A stretch of 58,493 nt of DNA from JABAYQ01 sp018608925 (GTDB taxonomy: Bacteria; Bacteroidota; Bacteroidia; Flavobacteriales; UBA7312). Within the stretch, counting starts at the first letter, position 1; each line of letters opens with the position of its first letter. Both the position numbers and the translations under genes were made by a program. Shown piece after piece: positions 25,429 through 33,173 of this stretch. Location of the stretch: contig JASJHQ010000058.1 in assembly GCA_037625715.1 (NCBI GenBank), positions 1-58,493 of the forward strand, read 5' to 3'. The notes under the pieces were generated by a model. The model did not search any database. It was not told the origin of the DNA and saw only the letters and a list, made by a program, of their open reading frames with translations.

Positions 25429-25565
25429 ACTTAACTTAAAACTTACTTGAAATTACGAGCTGTTCATTTTAAAAGTTTGTTATTAACCAATTCCAAAATG
25501 TACTTCTTATATAACTTTAGTAATCTAATCTTATTGCATTAATTTATTTATAAACGTTAACTCCT
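25429..25565. other. Non-coding remainder between the terminator and the ABC ATPase gene
   Basis: This AT-rich stretch completes the 526-base gene-free region 25040-25565. Apart from weak similarity of its first 40 bases to the duplicated unit I see no gene, promoter or hairpin here. Confidence 0.6.
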
Positions 25566-27341
25566 TTAGGAATTTGCTTTAATGTTTTCTTTCTTCCCTT
25601 CTGGAATAGCTTCGATTAATCGCTTTGTATACTCTGTTTTTGGGGCTTCATATATTTGATCCGCCTCACCTAACTCTTCTATTTTTCCTCCTTGCATTAC
25701 TACCATTCTGTCGCTCATATACTTTACAACAGATAGATCGTGTGAGATAAAAATATAGGTTAGTCCAAATTCGTCTTTTAGTTCGTTTAACAAGTTAAGT
25801 ACTTGGGCCTGAACTGACACGTCTAAAGCCGACACAGACTCATCACAAATAATAAACTTAGGATTCACAGCTAATGCCCTTGCAATCCCAATCCTCTGTC
25901 TCTGACCTCCTGAGAACTCATGAGGGTATCTGTTGAAGTGGTCGGCGCTAAGGCTAACCCTTTCTAACAATTCTTCCACTTTCTTTTTTCTTAGCTCATC
26001 GTTTTCTAGAATACCGTGAACTTGCATTGGCTCCATGATTGCGTTACCAACGGTCATCCTAGGGTTTAAAGAAGAATAAGGATCTTGAAAAATGATTTGC
26101 ACCTCTTTTCTAAATTCTCTTAATTCCTTTTCGTCAAAATCAGCAATGTTCTTTCCTTTGTATATCATCTGGCCATCTGTAGGTTCGTTTAACCTCAAAA
26201 TAGTTCTTCCTGTAGTTGTTTTTCCACAGCCAGATTCGCCTACTAAGCCTAGCGTTTCACCAGGGTAAACGTCAAATGTTACGTCGTCTACAGCTTTTAC
26301 ATAGTCAGAAATTCCACCAAAAAATCCGTTTCTAATAGGGAAATGAGTTTTTAGATTTTTGATTTGAAGCAAAGGCTCTTGTTTGTATAATGTTTCCATT
26401 CGCTTTATTCTGTCTTCTTTAGAAACCACTAAATCTTTTGTGAACTCTTCTACAGACACATCGTTAGCAACATTATTTCCGTCTTTGTCCGTTTTCATAA
26501 AATCGGACACGGTAGGCAAGAAAGTATATCTTTTGTCAAGAGGAGGCCTACAAGCTAGCAAGCCTTTTGTATATGGGTGTTTTGGATCGTTGAAAATATC
26601 CCACACAGTTCCTTGTTCTACAATTTTACCTTTATACATCACAATTACTTTGTCGGCTAATTCTGCAATTACTCCTAAATCGTGAGTTATAAATAAAATA
26701 CCCATATCGTGTTCTTTTTGGAGGTTTTTCATTAACTCCAAAATTGTTTTCTGAACTGTTACGTCTAGAGCCGTTGTTGGCTCATCAGCAATAAGGATTG
26801 ATGGCTTGCAAGACATAGCCATCGCAATCATTACCCTTTGTTTTTGACCACCGGAAATTTGGTGTGGATACGTACTAAAAATTCTCTCCGGATCAGGCAG
26901 CTGTACTTCTTCAAACAAACTAATTGTTAATTCTTTAGCTCCTTTTTTAGAAATATTCTGATGAAGCATAATTGCTTCCATAACCTGATCACCACAAGTA
27001 AATACTGGGTTTAGGGAAGTCATAGGCTCTTGAAAAATCATTGCCAATTCATTTCCTCTAAAAGCCCTCATTTCTTTTTCGCTGATCTGAACTAAGTCAA
27101 CTTTAGAGCCATCTTTCTGATGAAAAATAATCTCACCATTAGAGATTCTTCCAGGAGGGTTAGGAATTAAACGCATAGACGAAAGCGAAGTTACCGACTT
27201 CCCAGAGCCAGATTCTCCTACAATACCTATTGTCTCTCCTTTGTTAAGGGTAAAGCTTACATCATTAACGGCTTTTAAAATATTACCTTCCGTCTTGAAT
27301 TCTGTAACCAAGTTTTTAAACTCTAATAATGGCTTGTTCAT
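25566..27341 (-). CDS. Fused oligopeptide-type ABC transporter ATP-binding protein (DppD-DppF type)
   Basis: A 591-residue protein with two complete ABC ATPase domains in one chain. Domain 1 (about 5-260) has Walker A GESGSGKS (42-49), signature ISGGQKQRV and Walker B LIADEPTTALD. Domain 2 (about 325-580) has GESGCGKTT, FSGGQRQRI and ICDESVSALD. Each domain ends in the HPYTKGL/TEYTKRL tail typical of di/oligopeptide importers (Dpp/Opp), here fused. The permeases and binding protein are not nearby, so the partner and substrate are unknown. It lies 42 bases after the exonuclease gene and ends ahead of the terminator at 25396-25428. Confidence 0.9.
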   Translation of the reverse strand: MNKPLLEFKNLVTEFKTEGNILKAVNDVSFTLNKGETIGIVGESGSGKSVTSLSSMRLIPNPPGRISNGEIIFHQKDGSKVDLVQISEKEMRAFRGNELAMIFQEPMTSLNPVFTCGDQVMEAIMLHQNISKKGAKELTISLFEEVQLPDPERIFSTYPHQISGGQKQRVMIAMAMSCKPSILIADEPTTALDVTVQKTILELMKNLQKEHDMGILFITHDLGVIAELADKVIVMYKGKIVEQGTVWDIFNDPKHPYTKGLLACRPPLDKRYTFLPTVSDFMKTDKDGNNVANDVSVEEFTKDLVVSKEDRIKRMETLYKQEPLLQIKNLKTHFPIRNGFFGGISDYVKAVDDVTFDVYPGETLGLVGESGCGKTTTGRTILRLNEPTDGQMIYKGKNIADFDEKELREFRKEVQIIFQDPYSSLNPRMTVGNAIMEPMQVHGILENDELRKKKVEELLERVSLSADHFNRYPHEFSGGQRQRIGIARALAVNPKFIICDESVSALDVSVQAQVLNLLNELKDEFGLTYIFISHDLSVVKYMSDRMVVMQGGKIEELGEADQIYEAPKTEYTKRLIEAIPEGKKENIKANS

Positions 27342-27383
27342 AGTACTATAATTTGGACGATTAAATTACTCCTAATCATTGAT

Positions 27384-28100
27384 TTATGCAACCTCAATTT
27401 GTGCTTCTGTCAAAAGATTTTCTCCTTTATATTTTAAAAACAGTTGGGCTACAGTTAGCGTATCTTTTTGGCAGTAGATTTTTATGCGTTCTAAATCGTT
27501 TTCTTTCCAATAAACAGACGAAACTTGAGAGCCATCAATATCATCTTTTGGAGTAGGAATATTAAAAAGTGCTGCTAGTAATTTAATAGAAGTATAATGT
27601 TTGTAGTCACCAAATTTCCAAAGCTCCATAGTATCTAAATGTTTTATTTCCCACGGTTTTTTTCCTGCTATTTGTAAGATCTTCGGCAGTCTTATGCCAT
27701 TGATTAACATTCGACGACACAAAAAAGGATAGTCGAACTCCTTACCATTGTGTGCGCACAAATAATGGTTTTTGCTCTTAAAGTTTTCGTCTAACAAAGC
27801 ATTAAATTCTTGCAACAGGCTCTTTTCGTCATGACCATAAAACGATTTTAAACGAAACGTTGACTTATCGTCTTTGCGATAAATATAACCCACCGATATA
27901 CAGACTATTTTGGCAAACTCTGCCATTACTCCAGCTTTTTTAGAGAAGTATTGTGCAGGGTTTTCTTCTTTGCGTTGAAAAGCTGTTTTCTCTTCCCATA
28001 ACTTTTGAAAAGTAGGGTCTAGCTCAGAAAAATCTTTAGCAACAGGAACAGTTTCTATATCTAAAAATAAAATGTTGTTGAGGTTTATTTCGTCAAACAT
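27384..28100 (-). CDS. DnaQ-fold 3'-5' exonuclease (PolB exonuclease-like)
   Basis: A 238-residue protein with a ribonuclease-H-like exonuclease core. The ExoI motif LFLDIETVP gives Asp14 and Glu16. CAHNGKEFDYPFLCRR is ExoII with its Asp, and YCQKDTLTVAQL is ExoIII with the final Asp. This pattern fits the predicted exonucleases related to the proofreading domain of family B polymerases. No polymerase domain is attached. It would act on DNA or RNA 3' ends; the substrate is unknown. It may share a transcript with the ABC ATPase gene 42 bases downstream. Confidence 0.82.
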   Translation of the reverse strand: MFDEINLNNILFLDIETVPVAKDFSELDPTFQKLWEEKTAFQRKEENPAQYFSKKAGVMAEFAKIVCISVGYIYRKDDKSTFRLKSFYGHDEKSLLQEFNALLDENFKSKNHYLCAHNGKEFDYPFLCRRMLINGIRLPKILQIAGKKPWEIKHLDTMELWKFGDYKHYTSIKLLAALFNIPTPKDDIDGSQVSSVYWKENDLERIKIYCQKDTLTVAQLFLKYKGENLLTEAQIEVA

Positions 28101-28190
28101 ATTTTTGTTTTACAATTGGATTAAATAAGAATATCGATCTACAACAAACTTAAGATTTAAAACGTCAACCATCCATTTAACAAACCAGAT

Positions 28191-28790
28191 TTATTCCTTC
28201 TCAATAAAGCTTAACAACACTTTAGGCGATAGTCTTTCAGAATAATTAGGGTTAACATATTGGTGCTTAATCACACTTTTTTCGACCACAAATATGGCCG
28301 GCACAGGTAATACGTGGTGTTTAGTGCCTGACCACCATTCGGCATCCATTCCGTATTGGGTTTTATATTTTAGGAATAATTCGTCATCTAATTTCCATCC
28401 GATTCCGAATGCGTTTATTGCGGATACGTTTTTGTCTGAAAACAAAGAATATTCCAAAGCGCCACTTCTTATGTAAGAGCTGTCTATTTTTGTGTAATCA
28501 TCTGCCGAGATAGCGATAAGCTCAACATTTAGACTGTCTAACATTGGTTTTATTTGACTTAAAGCCGATAGTTGCCTTGTGCAATATGGACACCACGCTC
28601 CTCTATAAAACACCACAACTACTGTTCGGTCTCCTATATAGTTTTTTAGCTCGACTTCTTTTCCATCTTTATTGATTACTTGAGCGTGTGGGACTTCTTG
28701 TCCGTTTTTGATAGGACATATATCATACATCGCTTGTTGACCAAAAGTAAGATTAGAAAAAAGAATGAGTAGTAGGATTAATTTTTTCAT
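28191..28790 (-). CDS. Exported peroxiredoxin-like (AhpC/TSA) protein
   Basis: A 199-residue protein with an N-terminal signal peptide (1-17, LTFGQ) and a thioredoxin-fold redoxin domain. The active site is GAWCPYC with Cys67 and Cys70, preceded by VVVVFYRG. ISADD and an FSDKN loop follow as in peroxiredoxin-like proteins. The CxxC spacing suggests a thiol oxidoreductase or atypical peroxiredoxin acting in the periplasm. A TATCTTTG element on the minus strand at 28825-28832 lies 34 bases before the ATG. The gene stands alone between the exonuclease and lipB. Confidence 0.82.
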   Translation of the reverse strand: MKKLILLLILFSNLTFGQQAMYDICPIKNGQEVPHAQVINKDGKEVELKNYIGDRTVVVVFYRGAWCPYCTRQLSALSQIKPMLDSLNVELIAISADDYTKIDSSYIRSGALEYSLFSDKNVSAINAFGIGWKLDDELFLKYKTQYGMDAEWWSGTKHHVLPVPAIFVVEKSVIKHQYVNPNYSERLSPKVLLSFIEKE

Positions 28791-28824
28791 GTTGTTAGAA
28801 TAGCTTTAAGATACTATTTCTTTA

Positions 28825-28832
28825 CAAAGATA
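28825..28832 (-). promoter_or_regulatory. -7 promoter element (TATCTTTG) of the peroxiredoxin-like gene
   Basis: Exact TAnnTTTG match on the minus strand, 34 bases before the ATG, in the short gap behind lipB. Confidence 0.5.
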
Positions 28833-28842
28833 GAAAAACCAA

Positions 28843-29535
28843 TTATAAAAGAGTCATTTCAAAAATAGTTGCTAAATGGACTTTAAGTTTATCTCTTACT
28901 TCTTGTATGTCGACTTTTTTTCCTAATTCTTGCTCCATAGAGGTCACAGATTTATCTACTATTCCACAAGGAATAATATTTCCGAAATAGTCTAAGTCGG
29001 GGTTTACATTAAAAGCAAAGCCATGCATAGTAACCCATCGGCTCGACCGAACTCCTAAAGCACATATTTTTCTGGCATTTTCGGTTCCGCTTTCAAGCCA
29101 AACTCCTGTTTCTCCATCTGATCTTCCGCTTTCAATGCCATAATCCGCAAGGGTAAGAATAACGGCTTCTTCTAAAAACCTTAGGTATTTGTGTATGTCG
29201 GTAAAGAAGTTTTCTAAATCGAGAATAGGATAGCCCACAATCTGACCAGGCCCGTGATAAGTAATATCTCCACCACGATTAATTTTATGGAAAGTAGCAC
29301 CTCTAGATTTTAGGTATTCTTCATTTACTAAGAGATTTTTTTCGTCACCACTCTTACCAAGAGTATATACGTGAGGGTGTTCGCAGAAAAGCAAATACGA
29401 TTGAGTTTCCAGATTTGTTTCCTCTCTTCTATTCTGTCGCTTAATAGCAATTATCTGATCAAATAGTTTTTCTTGATAATCCCAAGCCTGTTTGTAATCG
29501 ATATGACCTAAATCTTGAAAAACTACTTTTACCAT
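28843..29535 (-). CDS. lipB: Octanoyl-ACP:protein N-octanoyltransferase
   Basis: A 230-residue enzyme that moves octanoate from acyl-ACP to the lipoyl domains of 2-oxoacid dehydrogenases, the first step of lipoate synthesis. RGGDITYHGPGQIVGYPILDL (about 87-107) is the family signature. Catalytic Lys156 (RKICALGVR) and Cys180 (NIIPCGI) are both present. Length is normal. It begins directly after the isomerase gene, with no spacer between that stop codon and the lipB ATG, so they form an operon. LipA is not in the window. Confidence 0.94.
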   Translation of the reverse strand: MVKVVFQDLGHIDYKQAWDYQEKLFDQIIAIKRQNRREETNLETQSYLLFCEHPHVYTLGKSGDEKNLLVNEEYLKSRGATFHKINRGGDITYHGPGQIVGYPILDLENFFTDIHKYLRFLEEAVILTLADYGIESGRSDGETGVWLESGTENARKICALGVRSSRWVTMHGFAFNVNPDLDYFGNIIPCGIVDKSVTSMEQELGKKVDIQEVRDKLKVHLATIFEMTLL

Positions 29536-30525
29536 TTATACTTTTGCTAGAGCTCCTTTCAGATAATTAATTACATCAATTTCGATAGCGTCTACGTCAT
29601 TCATTTCTGAAAGATACCAAGAAACCCAATCTCCTAAATTAATATGGTACAAGGTGTTTTCTATTTTAGACTCACCCTTACTCCAAACCTCAGAAATGTT
29701 TGTAGTAAACTTAGAAATCACATCTTTATTAATGTCAATTCTCACCTGATTTCTTGAGTAATCACATTTGTTTCTAAAGTAAACAACTGATAAGTTGTCG
29801 GTATTTATTCTCCATCCCAAAAGCTCATTGTGATTCATTTCGGGAACGACATGATGCCAGCAAAGCATTTTACTATTTTCGTTTATCTGTTGACGAAAAC
29901 GAACTCCAACGCCTTCAAAACCTGCAGCAGTATAAATTACTGGCGTTGTTCCGAACATTTTTTTAGCTAACTCTTTAGCTTCCGCCTGAATGCTTACTTT
30001 TTCGCTATCCAATAGTTTAATGGATTCGTTGAAGTCAGCTAAAAAGCTATTGTCAATTAAACCATAGTGATTAAACATAAAAAACAATTGAGTAAACGAG
30101 TATGCAAACATTGCTCTTGGTGGGTGACCACCAGGGATTGTAATTAAGTTGTATCCGTTTTCTTGGGCCATTTTTTGTAAGGCACCTCCTGAAGAAATAC
30201 AAGCTATTTGGGCTCCTCTTTCTTGGCAAGCCTTTAATGCAAACAGCGTTTCTTCGGTATTACCAGAATAAGAAGATGCGATTACTAAGGTCTTTTTACC
30301 TACAAAATGAGGGATACTATAATCTTTAGAAGCGCTAACAGGAACTCCCACTTTATCGCTTACTAAATCATTAAGAATTGTTCCGCCAATACCAGATCCG
30401 CCTAGTCCACAGATTAACACATTCTGTATTTTGGCATCACAAGCCTTAAGTTCGCTTGCTTTACCAATTGCTAAGGCTTCTGCTAAGTGATCAGTGAAAG
30501 CACTGATATAGTCGTTCATTTTCAT
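29536..30525 (-). CDS. Bifunctional phosphoglucose/phosphomannose isomerase (SIS type)
   Basis: A 329-residue SIS-domain protein related to archaeal-type bifunctional PGI/PMI enzymes, which interconvert fructose 6-phosphate with glucose or mannose 6-phosphate. The N-terminal SIS core has CGLGGSGIGG and ASSYSGNTEETL, and the C-terminal domain has EMNHNELLGW, containing the expected catalytic Glu and His. The frame could start at TTG 30567, but ATG 30525 (MKMNDYISAF) matches the length of relatives and leaves the divergent lysS promoter free. A second ATG two codons later is also possible. It is followed directly by lipB. Confidence 0.85.
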   Translation of the reverse strand: MKMNDYISAFTDHLAEALAIGKASELKACDAKIQNVLICGLGGSGIGGTILNDLVSDKVGVPVSASKDYSIPHFVGKKTLVIASSYSGNTEETLFALKACQERGAQIACISSGGALQKMAQENGYNLITIPGGHPPRAMFAYSFTQLFFMFNHYGLIDNSFLADFNESIKLLDSEKVSIQAEAKELAKKMFGTTPVIYTAAGFEGVGVRFRQQINENSKMLCWHHVVPEMNHNELLGWRINTDNLSVVYFRNKCDYSRNQVRIDINKDVISKFTTNISEVWSKGESKIENTLYHINLGDWVSWYLSEMNDVDAIEIDVINYLKGALAKV

Positions 30526-30595
30526 AATAATCAAAGGTTTTGGAATAATTTTTTTATTGAGTGCCAATGTACAAAATCGCGTGTTAATTAATTAA

Positions 30596-30603
30596 TATCT
30601 TTG
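30596..30603 (+). promoter_or_regulatory. -7 promoter element (TATCTTTG) of lysS
   Basis: Exact TAnnTTTG match, 15 bases before the lysS ATG. Confidence 0.55.
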
Positions 30604-30618
30604 TGCAAAATTTAAATC

Positions 30619-32148
30619 ATGAGTAGAGTGTTTTCAGAACAAGAATTGGTAAGGAGAGAATCGTTGCAAAAATTAGTCGATTTAGGGATTAATCCTTATC
30701 CGGCAGACTTATTTGAAGTGGATGCTTATTCCAGCTCCATTAAATCTAGTCATGATGAAAATTCTAGCGATCAGAAGAAGGTGAAAGTTGCAGGAAGATT
30801 GATGAGCAGAAGGATAATGGGAAAAGCTGCTTTTGCCGAATTGCAAGATAGCAAAGGAAGAATACAGCTTTATTTCAATAGAGATGAGATTTGTCCTGAC
30901 GAAGACAAAACAATGTATAACACTGTTTTTAAAAAGTTGCTAGATATAGGTGATTTTATAGGAGTAGAAGGATATATTTTTACAACTAAAGTAGGAGAAA
31001 TTTCTGTTCATGTAGAGAAGTTTACCGTGCTCACAAAAACACTTCGTCCATTACCACTTCCAAAAACAGACAATGAAGGAAATGTTTACGATGCGTTTAC
31101 AGATCCTGAAAAAAGATATAGACAACGATACGTAGATTTAGTAGTTAACCCAGAAGTTAAAGAAGCTTTTATAAAGCGAACAAAACTGACTAACTCTATG
31201 AGAGAGTTTCTAAACAACAGTGGTTATTTAGAAGTTGAAACTCCAATTTTACAGCCTATTTATGGTGGGGCATCTGCTCGTCCGTTCAAGACACACCACA
31301 ATACTTTAGATATGCCTTTGTATCTAAGAATAGCTAACGAATTATACCTCAAAAGATTAATTGTTGGTGGGTTTGATGGTGTTTACGAATTTTCTAAAGA
31401 CTTTAGAAACGAAGGAATGAGTCGTTTTCATAATCCAGAATTTACTCAGGTTGAGCTTTATGTTGCTTACAAAGATTATAACTGGATGATGGACTTAGTA
31501 GAAGAGATGGTTGAGAAAATAGCTATTGATCTTCATGGTAAAACAGAAGTACAAGTAGGGGAAAACCTAATTAACTTCCAGAGACCTTGGAAAAGGTTTA
31601 CTATGTACGAAGCTATTGAGCACTTTACAGGAGTAGATATCTCAAAAATGGATGAGGCTACTATGGCCAAAACAGCTAAAGAATTAGGTGTTGACATTGA
31701 CTCCTCTATGGGAAGAGGAAAGTTAATTGATGAAATATTTGGTGAAAAATGCGAAGGCAAATTAATACAACCTACTTTTATTACAGACTATCCGGTGGAA
31801 ATGTCTCCACTAGCTAAAAAGCACAGAACTCATGAAGGTTTGGTGGAGCGTTTCGAGGCTATTTGTAATGGAAAAGAAATTTGCAATGCATTCTCAGAGC
31901 TTAATGACCCTATCGATCAAAGAGAAAGATTTGAAGACCAATTAAAATTGGCTCAAAGAGGAGATGAAGAAGCAATGGTTTTAGATGAAGATTTTATAAG
32001 AGCTATAGAATACGGAATGCCTCCAACAGCTGGCTTAGGAATAGGAATCGATCGCTTGAGTATGATAATGACTAATAGCAATTCTATTCAGGATGTATTG
32101 TTCTTCCCTCAAATGAAAGCAGAAAATAAAACTACAAAAGAAGAATAG
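30619..32148 (+). CDS. lysS: Lysyl-tRNA synthetase, class II
   Basis: A 509-residue class II synthetase. The N-terminal OB fold (about 55-150, VKVAGRLMSRRIMGKAAF) binds the anticodon. Motif 1 follows MREFLNNSGYLEVETPIL, motif 2 is FSKDFRNEGMSRFHNPEFTQ and motif 3 is PPTAGLGIGIDRLSMI. It lacks the extra C-terminal extension that some flavobacterial LysS carry and is close to the E. coli length. It joins directly to gpsA with no gap, so the two are co-transcribed. Confidence 0.96.
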   Translation: MSRVFSEQELVRRESLQKLVDLGINPYPADLFEVDAYSSSIKSSHDENSSDQKKVKVAGRLMSRRIMGKAAFAELQDSKGRIQLYFNRDEICPDEDKTMYNTVFKKLLDIGDFIGVEGYIFTTKVGEISVHVEKFTVLTKTLRPLPLPKTDNEGNVYDAFTDPEKRYRQRYVDLVVNPEVKEAFIKRTKLTNSMREFLNNSGYLEVETPILQPIYGGASARPFKTHHNTLDMPLYLRIANELYLKRLIVGGFDGVYEFSKDFRNEGMSRFHNPEFTQVELYVAYKDYNWMMDLVEEMVEKIAIDLHGKTEVQVGENLINFQRPWKRFTMYEAIEHFTGVDISKMDEATMAKTAKELGVDIDSSMGRGKLIDEIFGEKCEGKLIQPTFITDYPVEMSPLAKKHRTHEGLVERFEAICNGKEICNAFSELNDPIDQRERFEDQLKLAQRGDEEAMVLDEDFIRAIEYGMPPTAGLGIGIDRLSMIMTNSNSIQDVLFFPQMKAENKTTKEE

Positions 32149-33144
32149 TTGGACAGCAATACTAAAATAGCGGTTATAGGTGGTGGCTCTTGGGCTACAG
32201 CAATAGTTAAAATGTTGTCGGAAAACCACGATAATATTTCTTGGTGGATGAGAAATCAGGATACTATTGATCATATTAAAGAGTATGGTAATAACCCAAA
32301 TTATATTAGTGCTGCCGAATTATTTCCAAGCAAACTGACTATTTCTAACAACATTAATAAAATTGTTGAAGGTGCAGACTGTATTATTTTAGCCGTTCCG
32401 TCTGCCTTCATTAGAACGACTTTAAAGCAATTAGAAAAACCAATTAAAAGCAAGTTTGTGGTTTCCGCTATTAAAGGTATCGTTGCCGAAAAGAATAGAA
32501 TTATCGGAGAATATTTACATAACAAATACGAAATCCCGTTTCAAAATATTGGAGTTTTAACAGGCCCGTGTCATGCAGAAGAGGTGGCTTTAGAGAGACT
32601 TTCTTATCTTACCGTTGCCTGTGAAGACATGGATAAAGCTCAATGGTTTGCTGACCAAATTTCTTGTAGATATATTAAAACAAACGTATCGGAAGATATT
32701 TTTGGGACAGAGATATCGGCAGTGTTGAAAAACGTAATTGCAATTGCGTCTGGAATATGCCATAGCTTGGGTTATGGAGATAATTTTCAATCAGTTTTAG
32801 CCTCTAACGCTATTAGAGAAATAAAACGTTTTGTAGATGGGGTTCATCCTATTGAAAGAGATATTAAAGAATCGGCATATTTGGGCGATTTGTTGGTGAC
32901 TATGTATTCCCAATTTAGTAGAAATCGAACTTTTGGAAACATGGTTGGTAAAGGCTATTCTGTTAAGTCTGCTCAACTAGAGATGAATATGGTTGCCGAA
33001 GGCTATTATGCTGTGAAATGCATTAAAGAATTGAACGAAGAGTATAAAATAGATATGCCTATTACTGATGCGGTTTATAATATTCTTTACCAACGCATTT
33101 CTCCAGTAATGGAAATGCGAATATTAGCCGATAAGCTTAATTAA
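32149..33144 (+). CDS. gpsA: Glycerol-3-phosphate dehydrogenase [NAD(P)+] (TTG start)
   Basis: A 331-residue cytoplasmic enzyme that reduces dihydroxyacetone phosphate to sn-glycerol 3-phosphate for phospholipid synthesis. The dinucleotide fold begins IAVIGGGSWATAIV (about 8-21), followed by the CHAEEVALERLSYLT substrate region and the catalytic-lysine segment AVLKNVIAIASGI. The start is TTG directly after the lysS stop codon. No ATG occurs before the nucleotide-binding glycines, so the TTG is well supported. Length matches the family. Confidence 0.94.
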   Translation: MDSNTKIAVIGGGSWATAIVKMLSENHDNISWWMRNQDTIDHIKEYGNNPNYISAAELFPSKLTISNNINKIVEGADCIILAVPSAFIRTTLKQLEKPIKSKFVVSAIKGIVAEKNRIIGEYLHNKYEIPFQNIGVLTGPCHAEEVALERLSYLTVACEDMDKAQWFADQISCRYIKTNVSEDIFGTEISAVLKNVIAIASGICHSLGYGDNFQSVLASNAIREIKRFVDGVHPIERDIKESAYLGDLLVTMYSQFSRNRTFGNMVGKGYSVKSAQLEMNMVAEGYYAVKCIKELNEEYKIDMPITDAVYNILYQRISPVMEMRILADKLN

Positions 33145-33173
33145 TTATTGACGCTATAGTGGTTTCAATAATT
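33143..33173. terminator. Weak AT-rich hairpin between gpsA and the receptor gene
   Basis: AATTATTGA (33143-33151) pairs perfectly with TCAATAATT (33165-33173) around a 13-base loop. It spans the two convergent stop codons. The stem is AT-rich and the T tract poor, so function as a terminator is uncertain. Confidence 0.4.

Noticed and set aside
25038..25470. CRISPR-like array at the repeated intergenic unit
   Set aside because: Only two long copies at 179-base spacing, with no short repeat/unique spacer alternation and no cas genes.
30526..30567. TTG 30567 as start of the PGI/PMI isomerase
   Set aside because: The extra 14 residues resemble no family N-terminus and start close to the divergent lysS promoter region; ATG 30525 is better.
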